NCBI RefSeq assembly: GCF_000321225.1
Contig: NW_004450461.1
Span: 615,794 to 679,793 of the forward strand
Direction of reading: 5' to 3'
Source: Odobenus rosmarus divergens
Taxonomy: Eukaryota; Chordata; Mammalia; Carnivora; Odobenidae
Length of the DNA stretch: 64,000 bases
Under the pieces are notes generated by a model. It was not told where the DNA came from, did no database searches, and saw only the letters and a list, made by a program, of their open reading frames with translations. The translations under genes and the position numbers were made by a program. Shown piece by piece: positions 56,046 through 64,000 of this stretch (position 1 is the stretch's first letter; each line of letters begins with the position of its first letter).

Positions 56046-59000
56046 CTGACAAGTTTTTTATTTTCATACCAGCATTTTAAGGCATATTCAAGGGGCAAAT
56101 AGTCTGTAATTATATAAATATCATCATGAATGATTAATATTCAAGATACACATATAAGAATACATTCAAAATATATTCTATTTTATGTTTGTAAGAAAAA
56201 CTCTACAAGAAAATATCAATAAATATATATATTGTGAATATTCGATTAGTTATTTTCTTCTAATAAAGAATTTAATATTATATAATTACATAAATTTTAA
56301 TAAATACATTTTCCATATTAACTGTCTTCCTTCAGAGAAAATAACTCAAAATGTTATACTAGAAGTGTATAGAAACATTTTTCTTAATCAATTATAAATT
56401 AATTTTTAAGTTTGAATATAAATTATTTTTCATCTTACATGGCCTTAACAAAGTTATGGCTTTTTTGCTAGAAATAGAAAATAAATATGGTTGAAAGAGA
56501 CAGTTGCTTACCTGCGAGTGTTCAAAAACTATGTATACAGATATCCCTGTGAGTCCTTCTCTTGAACATTCATATTTCTAACATATTTCTTGATATTAAG
56601 TTAAAGACACAGGAAGTCTCCCAGAAGTTAACTAAGCCTACCTTCATTTCCCTTTTGATGAAACATTCGTATATTTTGCAAAAGCACAAAAGATATAAAA
56701 TATTATGAGAATTTCACTTCCATAAAATAGATGGCCTATGGAAAAATGTGACATTCCTATAAATATGGATCTTTTTCAGGTATATGAAAGTCTATATGAT
56801 TTAGCATATGTGTTTATGGTTGAGAACAGATCATAACTTTTAATTTTTTTCAGAGTAGTGCATACTCTCATAATATTAAGGATTTATAGTTTGTGGTTCT
56901 CATGAGTAATGCCATTAAGATAAACTCTCAGTAGACAAAAATACAGCTTTTGACTAGAGGTAATATCAGTTAATCTGCCTACTATATTAGAAACTCCTTG
57001 TGATTTTTTTTCCTAGGAAGGGAATTTCCTAGGAATAGACACATCTTTTCAAATCCATAACTTCCCTGATTAGTAAATGTATCATAAGGGATTATCTTGA
57101 ATATGTGTTGCTCATCAGAAAATTATGAAACCTGGAAGGAAAATATAGAATTTCCTGCTCTAGCCAAATAGAGGAAAAACAATGTTTATATTTATTTTTT
57201 ATAGCTCTAGCATTCTGTGCCATAATAAGAACTGAGGCATTTTAACAAATAAGGAGATGAGTGTTAGATATGTCAGATAAAGATTCCTATATTTTACCAA
57301 AGATTTCAAAAATAAAATTTTCTTTATGTGCAGCACCATGAAAGCTTAAAAAATTATAAAAGATGAGAAATGCTAAGATATCTACCATCTGAATACAATA
57401 GTTTGGCCTTCACTAACATGTATCTAATTTGGTTAAGTTATGTAATCATTCTGAGTCTTGTAATTGCTTCATCTGTAAAATATAGACAACTTTCATCTTT
57501 GTGTTGGCCACCAATATTTTAATCATAAGTAGCAGGGCACAGTCCAAGATATCTCAAGGGGAACAAAGGAGATGTTGGTTTTTGTTAGTGGCAAGTGCAA
57601 TCCGAGAAGCTGGTTTTATGCATAGCTGGATTCATATGTTCAAATGTCACCAGTTATCTGTCTCTTTTTCTTTTATTGATCACTGTTATTTTTATTCTTA
57701 AATAAACTTTCTCCATGCAGCAGCAAATATTGATTCTGGGAATTCCAAGCTTACTATCCTTAAAACTAATTAGTGATACATACTGAAATTGATAGATATA
57801 TAGATAGACATATGTGTATATACACATATCTCCCTCCAAAGTTTGGGTCAATTCCAGAAAAACAGACACAAAAACAAACTACACTGATTGTTGTGTTATA
57901 TGTCAAATGCATGCATTTTGGATAATATAATATATTGAGTCGGAAGCCTATGTTAGCATCATAGTTTTCATAGAGAAACTAAAAATGAAAGGAAGAAAAG
58001 TTCTATTTGTGTATGTATTTTTTTTTTACTAAGAATAAAATCCAGATTTTTATTTGTGTCTCTTTAACTAAAATTCTTGGAGATGGAGATTATCTTTTTA
58101 TAAAAGAGGTACCATTATTATTATTTTCATGTTTTTTCTACAGTGCTGAATAAATAAAAATAACATCATTTCAGTTATGTAGTAAATAAAATCAAAATGT
58201 GAATGCCCAAACCATACCTTTAAAAAAAATTAGCTTCTAAAAATGTAATCATCAGTCATAATATTACAGTTTTATACATTAATATATTTATATGATATTT
58301 CTTTAGTCCAATCATCCTAACAATTAATTATGCTTATGAGTGTAATTTTTAAGTAATAAGGGATATATTCTCCTGTATGATTATTAGAATTGAATAAATC
58401 CAGTACATACAGTGTCATTATAACATAGTACATTATTGTTTTACCTTATTATAGCTATTCTTTTTTTCCTAACAACTTAATCCATGAGAACAAGGCTCAG
58501 AAGGCTGTTCTCAATCACACATCAGTGTTATATCCTATAAGACCTTCAATTATTGGTTTTCAAACCTGATATATTAACTGATACATTTTTATTCACAATC
58601 CTTAGAAATACTATGTGCTCTTCTTTATCAGTACCCGTTCACTCTCTGGTGATGGAAGTTATGCCTGCAATTATGTATGTGAACACTGTAGCATTTCCCT
58701 ATGAATTGGCTTATGTAAAATTGTTTTTAAATGATAATACTTATATAACAATACCCTTATTAATTATTGCATTATGCCATCTGAGATTTTTTGGGAGTTT
58801 GGTTGTCTTGTATTTTTCTTGGAAATAACATCCTAATTATAAATAAAATTTTACTGCTTTAATTCTATTTTGCAAGATATCAAATAGTAACTGTTGCAAA
58901 ATTCAATACTTTAAAAAATATCTCTGGACTAATTTAAATTTACTGTATAGAACAATAGCTTTAAATCATAAAGTTTCTGTATAGGTTGTACATTTTCTCT

Positions 59001-59740
59001 TTGGCACTTCTAAATAAAAACAAATTTATAAACATTATAACTCTGAAACCTATATAACATAAGAAGGACCCAATTCTTTATTTTGGTTTTAAAAGTTTAT
59101 AATGGAGAAATAGAGAAAGTTTTCATAAGTTGGGGTTTAATATCTAGTAGGGATTTATTGTCCATGCCTTATTACCCTTGTGAAAAATTGCTACTGTCAG
59201 TTTTATAAACAACAATAAAAAAAGCGATGTGAACAGTCTCAATGCAAGAAATGTACATTCTATACTTCTGGACGAATGCCTAATTTTAAAACTATAGCGT
59301 AAAAACTAGGAGAATTATTTGTGTTGCCTGCAACACTGATATTAGTTTTATTTAAGTAATTAATTCTAAATAAGGAGTGAATAATTCAAAATAGTCATGA
59401 GAAAAAAACAGATTTTTTAAAAAATAAAATATCAAAATGCAATTAAAACCTTCATGAATCCCTCATATTCCCTATTGATCATACTTCTATCATCTCTCTT
59501 TAAATTTAAGTCTATCCTGAATTTGGTGCATTTTTAACTGCTCTTCTCTTCCTCTTCTCTCTCTTTTCTTTTTTCTCTCTGACAAAGGATATAATCCAGA
59601 TCTTTAAAAGAAATTCTATCTCAAATGCTATAGAAAAAAACTAAACTAATAAAAACCAGGCAATTACTACAATAGACAACTGATTTTTTTACAGTATTTA
59701 GAAATTATAACAAAAACTATAAAGAGATTATCCTATATAT
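56046..59740. other. Unique AT-rich DNA with a MIR fragment
   Basis: A 3.7-kb stretch without confident young repeats. A MIR-like core lies at 57385-57495 ('aattgcttcatctgtaaaatatagacaac'). The 91-codon plus frame at 58553-58828 and other short frames show no recognisable family. Confidence 0.5.
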
Positions 59741-59744
59741 TCTT

Positions 59745-59925
59745 TTTTTTAAAGATTTTATTTATTTGAGAGAGAGAGAGCACGAGCAGAGGGGAGGTGG
59801 AGGGGAAGGGAGAAGCAGACTCCCCACTGAGCAGAGAGCCCGATGCAGGACTCGATCCCAGGACCCCGGGATCATGACCTCAGCCGAAGGCAGACGCTCA
59901 ACCGACTGAGCCATCCCAGCACCCC
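59745..59925 (-). mobile_element. Carnivore tRNA-Lys SINE
   Basis: A minus-strand copy with an exact 15-bp duplication, ATCCTATATATTCTT (59730-59744 and 59926-59940). Confidence 0.95.
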
Positions 59926-60299
59926 ATCCTATATATTCTTACAATACTTTAAATTATTGTTTAATCCATATGAAATTAATTTATATATTGTATTTGCATA
60001 GATGTTTTATCAATTGTGTTAAGAATCCAATTTTATCTTGTTTCATATGGATTACTTATCATTCCACAACCAAGTATTAAGTAGTTGATAACTTCCCAAA
60101 GAGTATCAGTTCCATCTGTACTATATATACTCCATGCAAGTTTTCATATTGATGTTGGTACTTTCTGGGATCTCTGTTTTATTCTATTGGTCCATTTCAC
60201 CTGTTCATGTGCCAAATCACATTTTCTTCAGTTAAATAATTATAAATAATTTTCTAAGATGTGTGTATGTCTTTGCACAATGTCTATTCCCTACTCTCT

Positions 60300-60430
60300 C
60301 TCTCATATATGTATGTTTAATATATGCATATATAATATACATATGCATATGTTATATGTAATTATTAAATATATAAATATATAATATATGTAATATATGC
60401 ATATATGTGTGTATGCATATATGCATTAGA
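60300..60430. repeat. (AT)n/ATGCAT low-complexity tract
   Basis: Alternating ATATGCATAT words over about 130 nt. Confidence 0.9.
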
Positions 60431-60544
60431 AAAACAAACAAGAATATTGATTAGATTGTGCATCAGTTAGGATACATACACATATCTCCCCTTGACATGT
60501 ATTTGAATCAATATCCTTGCTAGCTTTTAAAATACATACTGACA

Positions 60545-60745
60545 GGGGCACCTGGGTAGCTCAGTTGGTTAAGCAACTGCCTTCGGCTCGGGTCATGGTC
60601 CCGGGGTCCTGGGATCGAGCCCCGCATCAGGCTCCCTGCTTGGCTGGAAGCCTGCTTCTCCCTCTCCCACTCCCCCTGCTTGTGTTCCCTCTCACGCTGT
60701 CTCTCTCTCTCTCTCTGTCAATTAAATAAATAAAATCTTAAAAAA
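60545..60745 (+). mobile_element. Young carnivore tRNA-Lys SINE inside L1
   Basis: A full-length young-type copy. An exact 15-bp duplication, AAATACATACTGACA (60530-60544 and 60746-60760), splits the L1 ORF2 relic. Confidence 0.96.
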
Positions 60746-61359
60746 AAATACATACTGACAAGTTGATTCTAAGATTTTATGGAAATAAGATGTCTTAGGA
60801 CTGCTGGAACCATCTTGATAAATGAGAACAAAGTAGAAAATGTAAACTAATTGTTTTTCAAGTTTTACAACAAAGCTATACTTACCAACACAGTGCTGTA
60901 TTGGCTTAAGAATTTTTTTCTTTTTAAATCAGCAGAATAGGTCTAAAGATATATACACTTACAAAGTTGTTTTATTTTTATTTAATTTTTTAGCATGCTA
61001 CTGAAGTAAATCAAGGGGAAGGTGAAAATATTTTGAAAAAATTATGATGGAAAAACTGATTAAGTACATGGAAATAGTGAATCTAGAACCATACTTCACA
61101 CTATATAACAAAACTATTTTGTGATGGATCACAGTCCTAGACCTAAAAATTAAACCTACAAAACTCCTAGACTTAAACTTAGGATAATATTTTTTAAATG
61201 TTGTGTCAGACAATGGCTTCTGTAACAACTGAAAAAATGTGAATGATGATTTTAAAAATTATTAAAATTTTCTTCATTGAAATTAAAACCATGTAGTTCA
61301 CAAAAGACACATTTAAGAGTATGAAAACTCCATTAAAAGGCTGAGACAAATTTTAGAAT

Positions 61360-61548
61360 AGAGGTTCCTGGATGGCTCAGTTGGTTAAGTGTCCAACTCT
61401 TGATTTCAGCTCAGGTCATGAGATTGAGCCCCACATTGGGCTCCACACTCAGCACTGAGTCTGTTTGAGATTCTCTCTCTCCCCCTCCCTTTGCCCCTCC
61501 CCACTCGTGCTCTCACTCTCTCTACAATAAATAAATAAATCTTTTTAA
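61360..61548 (+). mobile_element. Older carnivore tRNA-Lys SINE inside L1
   Basis: The head is diverged (GAGGTTCCTGGATGGCTCAG) and lacks the 'ccagggtcctggga' piece ('caggtcatgagattgagcc'). The duplication AAATTTTAGAAT (61348-61359) matches 61549-61560 with one mismatch. Confidence 0.92.
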
Positions 61549-62090
61549 AAAATTTAGAATGATATGTATTAGCAAGGAGTTTAATCCAGATAAGAATTTC
61601 TATAACAATAGTAATGAGAAAATCCCAATTAAAAGACAATAATCTTTAAAGAAAATAGATAAATGGCCAATATGCAAGTGAAAAGACATTCAGTATTATT
61701 AGTAAACATGGAAATGTACATGAAAACTATCACTTCACACCCTTTTGAATGACTAAAATTAAAAAGCCTGACACTGATTGCTAATTATAATTAAGAATAT
61801 GGAGAAACTGGAAGTCTTAATACGTTGCTGTGTGTACTATAAGATTTTAACCATTTGGGACACAGACCATGACATTTTTATTAAGTTAAATATACACCTA
61901 TCTTATGACCATGCAATTTCAGACTGAGGAAATTGCACATGCTAAATATAAGAGGAAAACAGGAGTAGAATTACTGAGTCATCAGATAAGCATATTTTAA
62001 TTTTATAAGAAACCACCAAGGAATTTTACAATGTGACTGTACCATTTTACATACCCTTCAAAAATGAATGAGCACAGTGAAAGACAATAG

Positions 62091-63390
62091 CAAGGAAACA
62101 TCTTTTATATTGGAATTTTAAGATGTCTCTGAGGGGGTAAAATTCAAACACATGAAAGATGAAGAGCCAATAATATGAGGAGACACAAACATATGTACAT
62201 TTTATGTTAAAGCCCCAAGGTAGAAAAGGACTTTGTATTTTTGAAGAACTGAAAATAACTCAGTGTAAATGAACTGAACACTGATGACAAAAACTAAAAT
62301 TGGAAAACCGCAGATTCTATTATATGTGCAATGAAGATATGTTGACATGAATCAATCAGGGCGACATAAAAATAACATATGAGTCCAGAAGATCTTCTTT
62401 CATGTTGTATATATAATAGATTATAGGGACAGAAGCCTAAAATAAGCAAACCACTTAGAAAATAAATCTGGAAAAGCAGACAAGAAATGGTTAAATGGGG
62501 AAAGTGTACTTGAGAAAGAACTAGAGGATTTCCATGTTTTCTTCATCATATCAATAGAGTCTTGGACCATTCAAATTTTCTTCTCCAATTTATTTTACCC
62601 ATATTCTTTGACTTTTGATTTTTTTAATATACGTATTGTAGATTTAACTTTTTCTATAAAAATCCCTATTGGATTTTATCCTGACAATCACAAATATGTT
62701 TCTTTAATAGTGTTTACTTTCTCTCTGGAAGTTCTTTCTTGATTCATGGATGTGTTGCTTTCTTGAATGTTTCTCATTTTATTCACTAGAATTTTAATTC
62801 TAAATCTCCTTCCCATTCAATTACCTCTCAATGCTACCATTTTCATCGCATTACTTGTGATTCTGGCTTGATCAATATTATTTATAGTGTAAATATTCGT
62901 AATACTGAGTATGCAGATAAACATTTCGATATTCAGTGTTTCACCCCATTACCATATCAGAAAATTCTGACTGTATCACCCCTACCTAATTCAGCATTTT
63001 CTTTTTTATTGAAACATCAGATGTATAGAAAATGTACCTGAACATGCGCTACCACAGCGCTTTGTTTAATTGGGGGGACTATAGATCACTAAAATTGCTT
63101 CAGGCTGAAAGTTCTCCTGTTTATGTATCCATCTATAGTTAAATTTATAAATTGAAGTCATTGTCTGTAAACCAATTTATTAGATTAAATAAACTGAGTG
63201 ATACAAGGCTTCATGTACAGCTTCTCTACTGTAAGCAAGTAAGTGAAAATTAGGCTTCAGAGATATTTTCTCTGAGGAAGAAGTAATCAGAGTGGCTAAA
63301 TTCTTTGTGCTACTTACTATATTCTTTGCTGTCTTAATCTTTTTGAAAGATAAGATCATATATTAAAAATTATTTTTTTTTAAATATGTC
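62091..63390. other. Unique AT-rich DNA, no feature seen
   Basis: No gene or recognisable repeat. Confidence 0.5.
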
Positions 63391-63394
63391 ATCT

Positions 63395-64000
63395 GGGGGG
63401 CAGAGCAGGATGGCGGAGGAGTAGGAGACCTGGATTTTGTCTGGTCTCAGGAATTCAGCTGAATAGCGATCAAACCATTCTAAACACCTACGAACTCAAC
63501 AGGAGATTGAAAAAAAGAATAGCAACAACTCTCTGAACAGAAAAGCGACCAATTTCTGGAAGGTAGGACGTGCGGAGAAGTGAATCTGAGGCGATATTCG
63601 GGAGGATAAACGGCGGGGGAGGGGGTCTCCGTAGGCCGCTTCTGGCAAGTGATAGAGCCGCCGAGCACAAAATGAGAACTTTTAGAAGTCGGCTCCGCTG
63701 AGGGACGTCGCTCCAGTGGCTAAGCAGGGGGTGGAACCCTCGCGGGACAGCATGGTCTCAGGACCCTCAGGGTCACAGGAAGACCGGGGGTGCCTGAGTG
63801 CGGCAGAGCTCCCAGGTATCGGAGAGGGGAAGCCGGCTGCAGAGACAGAGCCGAGGCACGGGCTCTCTGGTTGGGGTTGCCATAAACCGTGATCGATGAC
63901 ACAGTTGGGCCACTGCTCCTCCAGCAGGGACCCAACAAGCAGCAGATCCGGGGAGACTCCCCTTCCTCCCCTGGGAGGAGCGGCGCGGGAGCGCACCGCA
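63395..64000 (+). mobile_element. Young L1: intact 5' UTR start, cut by the window edge
   Basis: Sequence changes abruptly from AT-rich DNA to G+C-rich, CpG-rich sequence at GGGGGGCAGAGCAGGATGGCGGAGG. This matches the start of full-length carnivore L1 elements: a G-rich first base run followed by a GATGGCGG motif that fits a YY1 site. The text then runs into the 5' UTR ('gaattcagctgaatagcgatcaaaccattctaaacacctacgaactcaacaggagattg'). ORF1 and ORF2 would lie beyond the window. Because most L1 copies are 5' truncated, a preserved start suggests a full-length or nearly full-length element. Its coding capacity cannot be judged here. Confidence 0.9.
63397..63415 (+). promoter_or_regulatory. YY1-type site at the L1 5' end
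   Basis: GCAGGATGGCGGAGG at the element's first 20 bases contains the ATGGCGG core. In human L1 a YY1 site in the same place sets the transcription start. Confidence 0.6.

Larger units (their letters stand above)
60440..62090 (+). repeat. Old L1 ORF2 3' part hosting two SINEs
   Basis: The plus strand keeps scattered ORF2 wording: 'caagttgattctaagattttatgg' (60760), 'gtgatggatcacagtcctagacctaaaaattaaacctacaaaactcctag' (61122), 'aaatggccaatatgcaagtgaaaagacattcag' (61660), 'tcttatgaccatgcaatttc'. It is heavily eroded. Both SINEs inside it are flanked by short duplications of L1 sequence, giving the order of events. Confidence 0.85.

Overview
The window is 64 kb of AT-rich, repeat-dense mammalian DNA, almost all of it non-coding. 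The SINEs identify the source. About twenty copies share a tRNA-Lys-like head (box A/B-type GGTGGCTCAGTNGGTTAAG...), a short unique middle, a CT-rich tract and an (AAATA)n/AAATCTT tail. The wording of the unique middle fits caniform carnivores of the arctoid group (bear, seal or mustelid). It does not resemble the dog-specific or cat-specific versions as I know them. Several L1 3' ends with the carnivore-type 3' UTR agree. No intact protein-coding gene is visible. The best reading is a large intron or an intergenic desert.

Layout. 0-10 kb: unique AT-rich DNA, three SINEs, LINE2-like relics, an old L1 ORF2 fragment and a MIR. 10-12 kb: an old L1M on the minus strand. 12-25 kb: mostly unique sequence with an L1 3' end, MIRs and six SINEs. 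26 kb: a broken processed pseudogene of RFC3 (replication factor C subunit 3) on the minus strand. 28-32 kb: a HAL1/L1 ORF1 relic, then the 3' half of an old ERV-L provirus (integrase and dUTPase regions, heavily broken). 33-43 kb: a dense LINE zone, including an L1 with an inverted 5' part, tandem L1 3' ends and a MaLR solo LTR. 43-48 kb: SINEs, two young L1 3' ends and a U6 snRNA/SINE chimeric retrocopy. 48-60 kb: mostly unique AT-rich DNA with one exon-like 75-nt segment at 51.3 kb, a LINE2 3' end and AT-rich low-complexity tracts. 60-62 kb: an old L1 on the plus strand carrying two SINEs. 63.4-64 kb: the intact-looking 5' end of a young L1, cut by the window edge.

The sequence is mainly a record of LINE-1 machinery at work. 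L1 moved itself (45.0, 46.9 and 63.4 kb), SINEs (exact target-site duplications of 14-18 bp at several sites), a cellular mRNA (RFC3) and a U6 RNA joined to a SINE tail. The strongest points for follow-up are the U6-SINE chimera at 48.2 kb, an L1 insertion that appears to carry a 3' transduction at 46.9-47.5 kb, a 26-nt exact duplicate lying inside a MaLR LTR, the orphan exon-like segment, and the complete L1 5' UTR at the right edge. I see no sign of a wholly new biological system. Repeat class names come from memory of the families and need a RepeatMasker-type search to confirm.
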